This document shows positions 34,167-42,715 of a stretch of 55,796 bases of DNA, piece after piece. Within the stretch, counting starts at the first letter, position 1. Every line of letters starts with the position of its first letter. This DNA comes from Actinomycetota bacterium. Its GTDB lineage: Bacteria; Actinomycetota; Acidimicrobiia; Acidimicrobiales; Ilumatobacteraceae. The stretch lies in assembly GCA_009702755.1 (NCBI GenBank), contig WLHL01000006.1, forward strand, positions 1-55,796. The letters are read 5' to 3'. The notes below the pieces were generated by a model. It worked only from the letters and a program-made list of their open reading frames with translations, was not told the DNA's origin and made no database searches. The position numbers were made by a program, and so were the translations under genes.

Positions 34167-36560
34167 ATGAGAAAACCGCATCGCCGCCGCATTGCTCTTG
34201 CGCTTTTGGTTGTCTCGGCAGTGATCATGCCTCTCACGCAGACCGCCCCACCGAAAGCATCGGCGAACAATCTGCCACCTCTCGGGGTCATCATTCGTGG
34301 ACACGGGAATGGCCACGGTCGTGGGCTCAGTCAATTCGGCGCATTGGCGTGGGCCACCCGTTTGGGTGCCACGTGGCAAAGCATCATTGACTTCTATTAC
34401 GGAGGCGGTGGACGCACTCTCACGACCCTCACTGCAGCCGATGCAGGTGTAACACCCGGCGGTGTCATGAGTGTTCGCCTAGAAGTTCATGATGGCAAGC
34501 AAACGGCCGTCGTCTCCGATACCAAAACACTCTCGTGGACAGGACAAGCCGGAACCTACGGCGCAATGATTGCTCGACCTGTGGCGACCAATACGTTCGA
34601 CATTTTCGCCTCACCAGATATCACATGCGGTGCAAGTACGGGTACACCTGCTGGCTTCACATTGATTGGTGACAATGTTCGAGGCCCTATTGACTTTGTG
34701 ACAACCAATGGTTCTAATCCAGCAGCCGTCGCACCCACCGATCTCATCGGACTGTGTGAACCTGCAACGTCTGCGAATCGAGCTCGTATCCGCTACTACA
34801 GAGGTGGCATTCGCGCAACGGTGGACGGAGTCAACAACCACAGAGTGGTCAACCTTGTCACGATCGAGTCCTATCTTCGCGGTGTTGTCCCCCGCGAGTC
34901 TCCCGCTAGTTGGGGAGACTTTGAAGGTGGTCTTGGCATGCATGCATTGCGAGCACAAGCGGTCGCAGCGCGCAGCTACTCACTCTCTGAAGCTCGATAT
35001 TCCTACGCCAAGACCTGTGACACTCAAAATTGTCAGGTCTACGGAGGTTCTGCGCTTCGTACGGTGGGCTCAACATCAGCCACCGTTATTGAAGATGCCC
35101 GCACAGACCGCGCAATCGCAGAAACAGCCGGTTATGTCGTGAAGGATTCACGAAACACCATCACGCGTACAGAGTTCACATCCTCAAATGGTGGACGCAC
35201 TGCAGGTGGAACATTCCCAGCAAAGATCGACAATGGCGACATCACTGCTGATGCAGCTCTGCAGAGCTGGACTCGCTTCATCAGTGCCGCACAGTTGCAG
35301 GCGATGTACCCAACAATCGGTGTCTTCTTGAATTTGACCACCACACATGACGGACTTGGTGGTGACTTCAACGGCTACACCACATCAGTCACCATTACCG
35401 GCACGGCAGGCTCTGTGACCCGATCTGGTTGGAACTTCCGCGGAGACTTTGATTTGTTTGCACCTTGGTATGCAGCGACTCCCGTTGCACCGGCAGACCC
35501 AGCAGCAGCACCTGTTGGTTCGATCCTTTTCATTGGTGATTCCGTGAGCGAGAGCATTGCTTCGGAATTCAATGACATCGTGACGCCCGCATACCCATCC
35601 ATGACATACCAAGCATGTTCGGGGCGCGGCATGGCAGGCGCGGATTGTCTCTTCACAGTTGCTGCGCCACAGATTGATCTTGACGGTGTGGGTGTTGCCA
35701 ATGCACTTCCCGCTCCAGCTATCGCCATCGTGGCTCTCGGCTACAACGATGATCCAAATACATTTGAGGCTGAAGTACAACAGATGTTGTCGGCATTGTC
35801 ATCGAAGGCCGTACAGCGCATCATCTTTGTCAACATGTCAACTCGTGCAACGTCGCGAAACTATGCCCGTTCCAATCAGGTCCTTGCCAATATTGCTGCC
35901 ACAAACCCCACAGTGACTGTTCTCGACTGGAATGCGGCAAGTTCCGCGCAACCACAATGGCGTTGGTTTGACAACTCCTCACTGTGCTGTTGGGTTCATC
36001 TCTCTAATAGCGGACAAGCTGAATTCACATTGTTCTTACGTACTCAACTTGACGCACTACGCGCACAAGGTTTACTGCCCACTTCAGCACCCACTGCTGC
36101 ATTGATTCCTGGGCTTCCCCTTGCAGAAAGACATCGCGGCGCAATGGTCGTGTCCGTTCAAAAGAAGCTCAATGCAGTGATGAATCTCAAAGGCTCAAAG
36201 CGTCTTGCCACTGATGGTGACTTTGGCAAAGGAACCGTGAGAACAGTGAAAGCTTTCCAAGCATCGGTGAGCCTCCCGCAGACCGGCACCGTAGACAGAA
36301 CAACATGGGATGCAATGGGACTTGCAACGCGATCCGATCTCGCGGTTCTCAAGGTAGGTAGCCGACACCCCGCCGTCAGTTCTGTGCAACGTGCTCTTGC
36401 CAAGGTTCTCCGAAAGAAGATTCCGACGACCGGACTGTTTAGCTCATCACTTGCCCGAGACGTCAAGCTGTACCAAAAGCGTGCCGGTTTCAAACAGAGC
36501 GGTCGCGTTGGCCCTCAAACATGGGCTTCATTGATGCTTGCTGCAGCATCATTGAAGTAA
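34167..36560 (+). CDS. Secreted SpoIID/LytB - SGNH hydrolase - peptidoglycan-binding fusion
   Basis: This 797-residue exported protein has a basic signal peptide (1 to about 34) and the SpoIID motif GHGNGHGRGLSQFGA at about 45-60. The SpoIID core follows (about 200-340: TIESYLRGVVPRESP, ALRAQAVAARSY, SSNGGRTAGG). An SGNH-type hydrolase domain starts at about 450 (LFIGDSVSES, GYNDD, WVHLSNSGQ), and two peptidoglycan-binding repeats lie at about 650-728 and 730-795. SpoIID enzymes cleave denuded glycan strands. The SGNH part would deacylate a wall polymer or lipid, but its late histidine block is WVHLS rather than DxxH. TAGCGT lies 8 bases before the ATG and overlaps the previous stop. Confidence 0.88.
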   Translation: MRKPHRRRIALALLVVSAVIMPLTQTAPPKASANNLPPLGVIIRGHGNGHGRGLSQFGALAWATRLGATWQSIIDFYYGGGGRTLTTLTAADAGVTPGGVMSVRLEVHDGKQTAVVSDTKTLSWTGQAGTYGAMIARPVATNTFDIFASPDITCGASTGTPAGFTLIGDNVRGPIDFVTTNGSNPAAVAPTDLIGLCEPATSANRARIRYYRGGIRATVDGVNNHRVVNLVTIESYLRGVVPRESPASWGDFEGGLGMHALRAQAVAARSYSLSEARYSYAKTCDTQNCQVYGGSALRTVGSTSATVIEDARTDRAIAETAGYVVKDSRNTITRTEFTSSNGGRTAGGTFPAKIDNGDITADAALQSWTRFISAAQLQAMYPTIGVFLNLTTTHDGLGGDFNGYTTSVTITGTAGSVTRSGWNFRGDFDLFAPWYAATPVAPADPAAAPVGSILFIGDSVSESIASEFNDIVTPAYPSMTYQACSGRGMAGADCLFTVAAPQIDLDGVGVANALPAPAIAIVALGYNDDPNTFEAEVQQMLSALSSKAVQRIIFVNMSTRATSRNYARSNQVLANIAATNPTVTVLDWNAASSAQPQWRWFDNSSLCCWVHLSNSGQAEFTLFLRTQLDALRAQGLLPTSAPTAALIPGLPLAERHRGAMVVSVQKKLNAVMNLKGSKRLATDGDFGKGTVRTVKAFQASVSLPQTGTVDRTTWDAMGLATRSDLAVLKVGSRHPAVSSVQRALAKVLRKKIPTTGLFSSSLARDVKLYQKRAGFKQSGRVGPQTWASLMLAAASLK

Positions 36561-36584
36561 CTGGTTGAAGTAACTGTCAGTTAC
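36552..36584. repeat. Tandem 13-bp duplication and palindrome between convergent genes
   Basis: TTGAAGTAACTG occurs twice in tandem (36553-36564 and 36566-36577, approximate edges). The second copy runs into the palindrome GTAACTG-T-CAGTTAC (36570-36584). The first copy holds the TAA stop of the SpoIID gene. The palindrome overlaps the stop of the convergent GlfT-like gene. It could be a weak bidirectional termination signal, but there is no T-run. Confidence 0.6.
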
Positions 36585-38322
36585 TAATGCCGCAGCGGGT
36601 CTTCCAGGACTCGGTGCTCACCAAGTCTGGATACTGTGCGCGGTACGCCTTCTTCAACTTCTTGTAGGTGCGCAGCAACTGCCATGTTGTTGCAAACACG
36701 TCATGTTGTACGGCGCGGAAACGCTTTGAGTCACGTTCGCACACAAAGCCCTCTTCAAAACGAGGATGTCGATACAGAATCTTGTCGTGACGAATTGCGA
36801 GACCCACTGCACGGACATCAATCTGAGCCACACCAACGTTGCCAGAACGCAATGATTTCGGAATCCAGCGTCCTCCGCCAAGCAGTGGGGACAAAAGAAA
36901 GCCACCGAGGCGCACAGGCTTCGACTTAGGAGGAGTGAACCCGAGACTCTTCAGGTCTTCCGACAATGGCCCCGCTTTTTCTTCCGATACGTGGCGAATC
37001 TCATCATGCTTTGCTGAATGGTCAATCTTCATCCACTCGTCAGGACCAGCGAGGAAATCTTTCATTCCCCAAATCATGTACTCAGCACTCGCATAGCGAT
37101 GTGAGTAGGCGTTACGGAATCCGAAACCCAAGTAGCGCCATGCCAGGTGCCAGCGTTTGTGATCATCAAAGACCAAGGTGTCGATTAACGCGAAGTTACG
37201 CACCTCGTAATACAACGATGATGGGTTGTTCTTCAGTGCAAAGTCCGCGTGCCACACCGAGATGCCATTCAGCGTGACCGTGTGCTGGCCCGTGTGCATC
37301 AGTCCGAATGCAACATCATCACCGCGAACAAAAACCGGCAGTGGGTTATCAACACCGATGTGCATGGGGAACACGGTGAACCACCATGCGGAGTAATCAA
37401 GATCGACTTCAAGATGGTCGTGAACTACTTCAGAGCGCTGACGAAGATCGATCCCTCGGCCATGTGCCCGCAACGGATACACAGAACGGAATTCGTATGC
37501 CGATCCAGCCTCGAACTGCATCCACGGCTGCTCTTCGCTGATCATCGCACCGTGAATACACAGGTCCGGAGAGTCGGCATACGAGAGAAGCGAGATTGTT
37601 CGAACAATTGATTCGGGCTCTAGGGAGATGTCATCGTCCATGAAGACGACGTGAGTACTCCATCCCCCTTCGCGAAACTCAATGAGTCCACGTGCAAAAC
37701 CACCTGCACCACCCAAGTTGGGATTCGGCAAGACACGCACCGGAGCAGAAGCAGGAATAGTCGGCTGCAAGTTCCGTGCATTGTCAACAACAATCACTTG
37801 TAGGTGACCATGCACGGAGGGCACGTCAGCCTCGAGCGCGACAAGTTTGTCAATCGTGGCCAGCACATAGTCCTGGCGATTGAATGTGGTAATCGCTACA
37901 CCCAAATGCACATTGCGAGTCGGAGGTGTGTTTGTCCCCCATTCACCACCGCGGACAATCACACCATCTTCAAGAGCGGTGACAGCGACGTAGAACGACT
38001 CGGCGCTGACAGCACGAATGTCATCACACGAAAGAGTGCCACCTTCGTCAGATGAAGCAATCACAGTGTCGACACCGCCGGCATATGCGATGAGCTCGAC
38101 CAGAGCTCGACCAGAAATGTGCATCGTGGCGACGAGATCAGTAATCGACGTCAGTCGGCTCCAACGGCCTGCCGCGAAAACGCCAAAGGCAGTGTCGAAC
38201 GTGGCTCGGCCATCTTTTGATAGGTGAAGCCCAGATGAATCGATGGTGCCCGAGGAGCGAACGTAGAGCGTGGGCTCAGAAAATTGGGGAGCCGGAATCT
38301 GTATCCGGGCAAGGGGGAACAC
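36577..38322 (-). CDS. Galactofuranosyltransferase GlfT2-like glycosyltransferase
   Basis: From GTG 38322 the protein has 581 residues. It has an N-terminal beta-rich domain, then a GT-A domain (GVAITTFNRQDYV) with the metal-binding DDD at 229-231 (FMDDDISLEP), WW at 313-314, DD at 335-336 and the late His358 in VWHADF. This layout matches mycobacterial GlfT2, which polymerises galactofuranose from UDP-Galf on a lipid carrier at the inner membrane face. A GGGGGG stretch six or so bases upstream may be the ribosome binding site. Sixteen bases upstream is glf, encoding the donor-forming mutase. Confidence 0.9.
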   Translation of the reverse strand: MFPLARIQIPAPQFSEPTLYVRSSGTIDSSGLHLSKDGRATFDTAFGVFAAGRWSRLTSITDLVATMHISGRALVELIAYAGGVDTVIASSDEGGTLSCDDIRAVSAESFYVAVTALEDGVIVRGGEWGTNTPPTRNVHLGVAITTFNRQDYVLATIDKLVALEADVPSVHGHLQVIVVDNARNLQPTIPASAPVRVLPNPNLGGAGGFARGLIEFREGGWSTHVVFMDDDISLEPESIVRTISLLSYADSPDLCIHGAMISEEQPWMQFEAGSAYEFRSVYPLRAHGRGIDLRQRSEVVHDHLEVDLDYSAWWFTVFPMHIGVDNPLPVFVRGDDVAFGLMHTGQHTVTLNGISVWHADFALKNNPSSLYYEVRNFALIDTLVFDDHKRWHLAWRYLGFGFRNAYSHRYASAEYMIWGMKDFLAGPDEWMKIDHSAKHDEIRHVSEEKAGPLSEDLKSLGFTPPKSKPVRLGGFLLSPLLGGGRWIPKSLRSGNVGVAQIDVRAVGLAIRHDKILYRHPRFEEGFVCERDSKRFRAVQHDVFATTWQLLRTYKKLKKAYRAQYPDLVSTESWKTRCGISN

Positions 38323-38338
38323 GCTCACCCCCCTAGTT

Positions 38339-39487
38339 TCACAGGGCGTCGACCACCAACGGTGGCATTGGACGATTGTCACGACGACAATTCAGGAACA
38401 TCTCAGCCACTTCGAGGGCCTCTTTGATGGTCACATCCATGTCAAGGTAGCGATACGTGCCTAAACGACCCATAAACGTGACCCCAGAGGCCTCTTGAGC
38501 CGCCTGGACGTACTGGAGCAGCTGCTCCTTCTCTTTGACCTGACGGATGGGGTAATACGCAATATCCCCAGGCTCAGCTAGGCGGCTGTACTCGGTGTAC
38601 AAGGTGGTGCCTTCGTGTGATTCCCACGGAGCGAAATGCTTGTGTTCTGTGATGCGCGTGTAAGGAACATCCACGTCGCAGTAGTTCATCACCGGACACC
38701 CTTGGAAGTCCCCGGTGTCTTCGCTCTCGACAAAATCAAGAGTGCGATACCCGAGATTGCCGAACTTGCCCTTGAAGTACTCGTCAATGGGACCCGACCA
38801 GAACACATGTTCTGCATCGGCAAGTTCTTCTGGCGTGACTGTCTTGTTCAAGGTCACTTCAATCAGTGGGTGATCCAGCATTGCTTCAACAATCGGTGTG
38901 TACCCATCACGCGGAATGGCTTGATACGGGTGATTGAAATAACTGTCTTCATATGAAAAGCGCACCGGCAACCGCGCGAGAATCGAAGCAGGCAAATCTG
39001 TGGGAGACACTCCCCACTGCTTCTGCGTGTACCCCTTGAAGAAAGCTTCGTAGAGTTCGCGACCAACAAACTTCAAAGCTTGATCTTCAAAACTGACGGG
39101 AGTGTCAATACTGCTATCTGCATTTTCAGCAATGAACTGTTGAGCTTCTGCCGGCGACAACGTCTTACCGAAGAATTGGTTAATCGTGTGAAGATTGACA
39201 GGCAACGAATACACAGCCCCACCTGAGGTGGCTTTCACGCGATGGTTGTACGGAACCATGTCACCAAACTTGTTGATGTACTTCCACACATTCTCAAATG
39301 CTGTGTGAAAAATGTGAGGTCCGTAGACATGCACCATGACACCGTTGGAGCGACGTTCTGTATGAGCATTACCCGCGACATGTGAACGGCCGTCAACGAC
39401 CCATGATGCGATTCCGGCTTCAGCGAGTTCACGTGCAACAACTGCACCCGAGAACCCTGCTCCGACAATGACGATTGGTGCTGGCAC
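38339..39487 (-). CDS. glf: UDP-galactopyranose mutase
   Basis: This 382-residue flavoprotein has the N-terminal FAD motif IVIVGAGFSGAV, GPHIFHT, the QKQWG segment and the conserved arginines and tyrosines of UGM (FSYEDSYFNHPYQAIPRDGYT in pieces, TEYSR). It isomerises UDP-galactopyranose to UDP-galactofuranose using reduced FAD. GTG 39487 is the start. Adjacent to the GlfT2-like gene, it points to a galactofuranose-containing wall polymer, as in mycobacterial arabinogalactan. The gene is probably in one transcript with the upstream rhodanese-ThiF gene, 10 bases away. Confidence 0.95.
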   Translation of the reverse strand: MPAPIVIVGAGFSGAVVARELAEAGIASWVVDGRSHVAGNAHTERRSNGVMVHVYGPHIFHTAFENVWKYINKFGDMVPYNHRVKATSGGAVYSLPVNLHTINQFFGKTLSPAEAQQFIAENADSSIDTPVSFEDQALKFVGRELYEAFFKGYTQKQWGVSPTDLPASILARLPVRFSYEDSYFNHPYQAIPRDGYTPIVEAMLDHPLIEVTLNKTVTPEELADAEHVFWSGPIDEYFKGKFGNLGYRTLDFVESEDTGDFQGCPVMNYCDVDVPYTRITEHKHFAPWESHEGTTLYTEYSRLAEPGDIAYYPIRQVKEKEQLLQYVQAAQEASGVTFMGRLGTYRYLDMDVTIKEALEVAEMFLNCRRDNRPMPPLVVDAL

Positions 39488-39497
39488 CTAAGAAACG

Positions 39498-40664
39498 CTA
39501 GTGCGTGAGCCAAGGAGCACAGAGACCATCGAGGTCACGCACTTCAATTCGGTCACGGTTTTCGTAGGTCACAACATTATTTGGGTCAGCACGAAGCTTG
39601 AAAACACGGAATGACATCTCGGTGGTGTCCACGCTGAGGATGCGACCGATGAGTGGGTCCCCGAGTTCAAGAATGATCTTGATGGTCTCAAGGGCTTGAA
39701 TCGAGCCGATGATTCCTGGCAATACGCCAAGGACTCCTGCTTCTGCACATGATGGAGCAAGTTCTGCTGGCGGCGGCTCAGGCACCATGTCGCGGTATGT
39801 CGGACCTTGCTTCGGATGAAACACGGACACCATTCCTTCAAAACGGAAAATGCTGCCGTGCACAACGGGGATGCCGAGCTTCACACTTGCATCGTTCAAC
39901 AGGTAACGGCTCGGGAAGTTGTCAGCACCGTCAACAACGACGTCATAGCCCGTCATGATTTCCATGATGTTGCTTGCATCAAGACGGGTGTCGTACATCT
40001 TGACCTTGACATCTGGATTCAATTTCTCGATCGTCATACGCGCAGATTCAACTTTGCGCTCTCCGATGCGATCCATGTTGTGAAGAATCTGGCGCTGCAG
40101 GTTTGATGCATCAACATCATCCATGTCAACAATGCCAATTGTTCCGACACCAGCGGCTGCGAGGTACAAAGCCGCAGGAGAACCAAGTCCACCTGCACCC
40201 AACATCAGCACTTTCGCACCGAGCAATTTGGCTTGACCTTCAACGCCTACTTCAGGAAGAAGGAGATGACGCTGATAACGATTGCGCTGATCTGGAGTCA
40301 GTGTGACAGGAAGTCGCCACTCGCGGCCTTCGTCTTTCCACTTGCCGAATCCGCCGGCCATCGACAACACATTGGTGTAGCCCAGTTCTTTTAGTGTCTT
40401 TGCTGCAAAGGCGCTACGAACACCACCTGCGCAATAGACAACAATTTCTTGGTCACGGTCAGTTGCACGACCTTCGATCTGTGCCTCTAAGTGTCCACGA
40501 GGAATGTGCAACACGCCGGGAAGAGCACCTTGTTCAAATTCATCGGGTTCACGAACGTCGAGAACGAGCACACCGCCAGCCTGAATGCGATGCTGAGCGT
40601 CGGCTGTATCAATCTCGGTGATTTCGGACTTTGCTTGGGAGAGAAGGTCACGGAACGATGCCAT
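39498..40664 (-). CDS. Rhodanese - ThiF/MoeB adenylyltransferase fusion (MoeZ-like, reversed order)
   Basis: This 388-residue protein has an N-terminal rhodanese domain (1 to about 115; DVREPDEF, active-site Cys78 in VVYCAGGVRS) followed by a ThiF/MoeB adenylyltransferase (GAGGLGSPAALYLAAAGVG, DGADNFPSRYLLN, PSCAEAGVLG). MoeB zinc CxxC pairs are absent, as in MoeZ. In MoeZ the rhodanese is C-terminal; here the order is inverted. It probably adenylates and sulphurates ubiquitin-like sulphur carriers such as MoaD, CysO or ThiS. A leaderless -10 (TAGGGT) lies six bases before the ATG. Confidence 0.92.
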   Translation of the reverse strand: MASFRDLLSQAKSEITEIDTADAQHRIQAGGVLVLDVREPDEFEQGALPGVLHIPRGHLEAQIEGRATDRDQEIVVYCAGGVRSAFAAKTLKELGYTNVLSMAGGFGKWKDEGREWRLPVTLTPDQRNRYQRHLLLPEVGVEGQAKLLGAKVLMLGAGGLGSPAALYLAAAGVGTIGIVDMDDVDASNLQRQILHNMDRIGERKVESARMTIEKLNPDVKVKMYDTRLDASNIMEIMTGYDVVVDGADNFPSRYLLNDASVKLGIPVVHGSIFRFEGMVSVFHPKQGPTYRDMVPEPPPAELAPSCAEAGVLGVLPGIIGSIQALETIKIILELGDPLIGRILSVDTTEMSFRVFKLRADPNNVVTYENRDRIEVRDLDGLCAPWLTH

Positions 40665-40670
40665 GCCAAA

Positions 40671-40676
40671 ACCCTA
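40671..40676 (-). promoter_or_regulatory. Putative -10 element (TAGGGT) of the rhodanese-ThiF gene
   Basis: On the minus strand TAGGGT ends 6 bases before ATG 40664. Just upstream is the short hairpin CCGAC-3-GTCGG (40677-40689), which contains the stop of the sir2 gene. Confidence 0.45.
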
Positions 40677-40680
40677 CCGA

Positions 40681-41475
40681 CTAAGTCGGGAATTCAGCAC
40701 GCCCAACAACGGCTGCGAGAAGTGGCGTGATGGAACCCAACAAAATTCGGTCAGCCCAGTGGTCCATCTGGGTGGGTTCGCCATTGATGATCACTACTTT
40801 GGCCCCACTGTTGCGAGCACGCGGAACCACACCGTTAGCCGGAGAGACCGAAAGAGAGCTCCCGACAGCAATGAGAACATCACATTTCTCAGCTTCTGTG
40901 AACGCACGGTCAATCACTTCAGGCACGAGCGACTGTTCAAACAAAATCGCATCGCTCTTCACAACACCACCACAGAGTTCGCAGTGCGGATCAGGGTCTC
41001 CAGCGATCACTCGCTCGATGAACTCCCCCATCGGACGGCGATCGTTGCATCCCCAGCACCGACCGAAACGAATCGTGCCGTGTACTTCAACAACATTGTG
41101 TTCGACAATCCCTGATGCCTGATGTAGACCGTCAACATTCTGCGTCACGACTGCTGCAAGTTTTCCTGCGTTTTGAATTGCACAAATTGCTCGATGGCCA
41201 TCATTGGGTTGCGCAGTGCCGTTAAAGGTGCGCACACGACCAGCCCACGCAACCTTTCTCACCTCAGGGTCATTCAGGTAGTAACTCAGTGTCGATGTCT
41301 TTTCCGCCAATGGATTCTGTGTCCACAGTCCTTGGGGTCCGCGAAAGTCTGGAATCCCTGAGTCTGTCGAAATGCCTGCACCAGTGAACACAACGATGCG
41401 GCGTGCATCACGGAGCCATGAACCAACTTCATCAACAAGTTCTTCTGGCACTTCTTCGCTGTACATCGCCCCCAT
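40681..41475 (-). CDS. Sir2-family NAD-dependent protein deacylase
   Basis: From ATG 41475 the protein has 264 residues. The sirtuin motifs are GAGISTDSGIPDFRGPQGLW, TQNVDGLH, the catalytic histidine in EVHGT, and zinc cysteines CWGC and CELC; the NAD pocket includes GSSLSVSP. It removes acetyl or other acyl groups from lysine using NAD, often on acyl-CoA synthetases. Alternative start ATG 41466 cannot be excluded; the frame extends further upstream to 41559 without family resemblance. The gene is convergent with nothing but lies 16 bases before the rhodanese-ThiF gene. Confidence 0.92.
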   Translation of the reverse strand: MGAMYSEEVPEELVDEVGSWLRDARRIVVFTGAGISTDSGIPDFRGPQGLWTQNPLAEKTSTLSYYLNDPEVRKVAWAGRVRTFNGTAQPNDGHRAICAIQNAGKLAAVVTQNVDGLHQASGIVEHNVVEVHGTIRFGRCWGCNDRRPMGEFIERVIAGDPDPHCELCGGVVKSDAILFEQSLVPEVIDRAFTEAEKCDVLIAVGSSLSVSPANGVVPRARNSGAKVVIINGEPTQMDHWADRILLGSITPLLAAVVGRAEFPT

Positions 41476-41524
41476 TCTTACGCAGCCGTACACATCTCCC
41501 ACACACCGACAAGAGGAGACAACC

Positions 41525-42001
41525 ATGCATCCCAGCCACACCACCGAAGAAGCGATCATCCATATCGTTCCCTGGAAAGACGCGCTCGTGGAAGACCACG
41601 GTTATGCAATTGATGACCCGTACATCGAGATGTTCTGGCTCCCAATTCTCGGGCCAACAGCCACATGGCTTGTCCGTCGCCTCGCCGGCGGTCTTCAGCA
41701 CCAACCAGAGGGCTACACCGTCGACATGGCAGACCTGGCGCGCGGCATCGGAGTCAACTACACCCCTGGACGCCACAACCCTTTTGCGAGAGCGCTCAGC
41801 CGTTGCACCATGTTCGGCGCAGCCCAACAGATTGCAGTCCAACCACATCGCACCATTGCGGTTCGTAGCGTTCTTCCTCAATTGCCAGCTCGGCACCTCT
41901 CTCGTCTTCCGCACCCTCTACGCATCGCTCACCACGACTGGATCCACATGGGCAATTCACCTATTTCTGAAAGTGAAACTTCCGCTGTCAGTAACGCATA
42001 G
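41525..42001 (+). CDS. Conserved hypothetical protein (158 aa)
   Basis: I do not recognise a domain. A strong ribosome binding site (AGAGGAG) sits 6-7 bases before ATG 41525. The protein reads as a compact helical unit with IVPWKDALVEDHGYAID at the front, WLPILGPTATWLVRRL, a MADLARGIGV segment resembling a helix-turn-helix, and RHLSRLPHPLRIAHHDW near the end. I have a memory of similar uncharacterised actinobacterial proteins with the pattern VPW...Y.E.FWL..LGP...W, but cannot verify it. It lies between sir2 (divergent) and an SGNH protein gene. A transcription-factor-like role is only a guess. Confidence 0.8.
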   Translation: MHPSHTTEEAIIHIVPWKDALVEDHGYAIDDPYIEMFWLPILGPTATWLVRRLAGGLQHQPEGYTVDMADLARGIGVNYTPGRHNPFARALSRCTMFGAAQQIAVQPHRTIAVRSVLPQLPARHLSRLPHPLRIAHHDWIHMGNSPISESETSAVSNA

Positions 42002-42004
42002 CCT
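41999..42004 (+). promoter_or_regulatory. Putative -10 element (TAGCCT) of the SGNH gene
   Basis: TAGCCT overlaps the TAG stop of the preceding gene and ends 6 bases before ATG 42011. Confidence 0.4.
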
Positions 42005-42010
42005 CAGGTC

Positions 42011-42712
42011 ATGTCCTTTCGTGGCCGTCGACTCGCGATCATCGTTGCTGCGATGTGCTGTGCCGCCACATCACTAGCCGTTCCCCGCGCGAGCGCAGAT
42101 CGCATCAATGTTCTCATCGTCGGTGATTCCGTTGCTTCTGTTTTACGCTGGGCACCCGAGAGCATGAAACCCATGTGGGGAACTACCTACAACACCACGT
42201 TGGAAGTATGGGGCTGCCAAAAACTTCTTGATCCGGGGTGTATTGATTCAGCCCGCAAGAGTGCACTTGATCAGATTGTCAAACACAGATCAAGCGACAT
42301 TGACATAGTGGTGATTGCAACTGGATACAACGACACCGGTGCCGAGTACGTTCGTCGTGCCATCCGCAGAATCAATACTGAAGTGAAGTCGCAAGGTGCA
42401 TCACTCATGTGGCTCACGTATCGAGAAAACGGCAATGTCAAGATTAAGAATCGCGCTTTCAATGCAGTTCTACAAGAGGAAGCGAAGCGACTTCGCATCA
42501 CCCTTCTTGACTGGGAATTCATCGCCCGTAAGAACAAACACTGGTTCAGTGGTGATCGTGTCCATATGAATAAATTCGGTGGACTACAGCTTGCACGCCA
42601 CATCAAGAAGGCACTCGACCTCAAGATGGGTTTCACAAAAGCAACAACCACCACGACCTCAACCACTTCTACGACGACTACGACAGTCGTTGCGACCACT
42701 ATTCCCAGTTAA
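42011..42712 (+). CDS. Secreted SGNH/GDSL-type hydrolase-like protein with Thr-rich tail
   Basis: This 233-residue protein has a signal peptide (cleavage near residue 30) and an SGNH-like core: block I VLIVGDSVAS with the candidate nucleophile serine, block III GYND, and a late HMNKFGG that may supply the catalytic histidine (DRVHMN). The last 25 residues are mainly Thr (ATTTTT... VVATTIPS), echoing the M15 peptidase tail. It is related in organisation to the SGNH domain of the SpoIID fusion. The likely role is deacylation of an envelope polymer; the substrate is unknown. Confidence 0.82.
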   Translation: MSFRGRRLAIIVAAMCCAATSLAVPRASADRINVLIVGDSVASVLRWAPESMKPMWGTTYNTTLEVWGCQKLLDPGCIDSARKSALDQIVKHRSSDIDIVVIATGYNDTGAEYVRRAIRRINTEVKSQGASLMWLTYRENGNVKIKNRAFNAVLQEEAKRLRITLLDWEFIARKNKHWFSGDRVHMNKFGGLQLARHIKKALDLKMGFTKATTTTTSTTSTTTTTVVATTIPS

Positions 42713-42715
42713 GTT

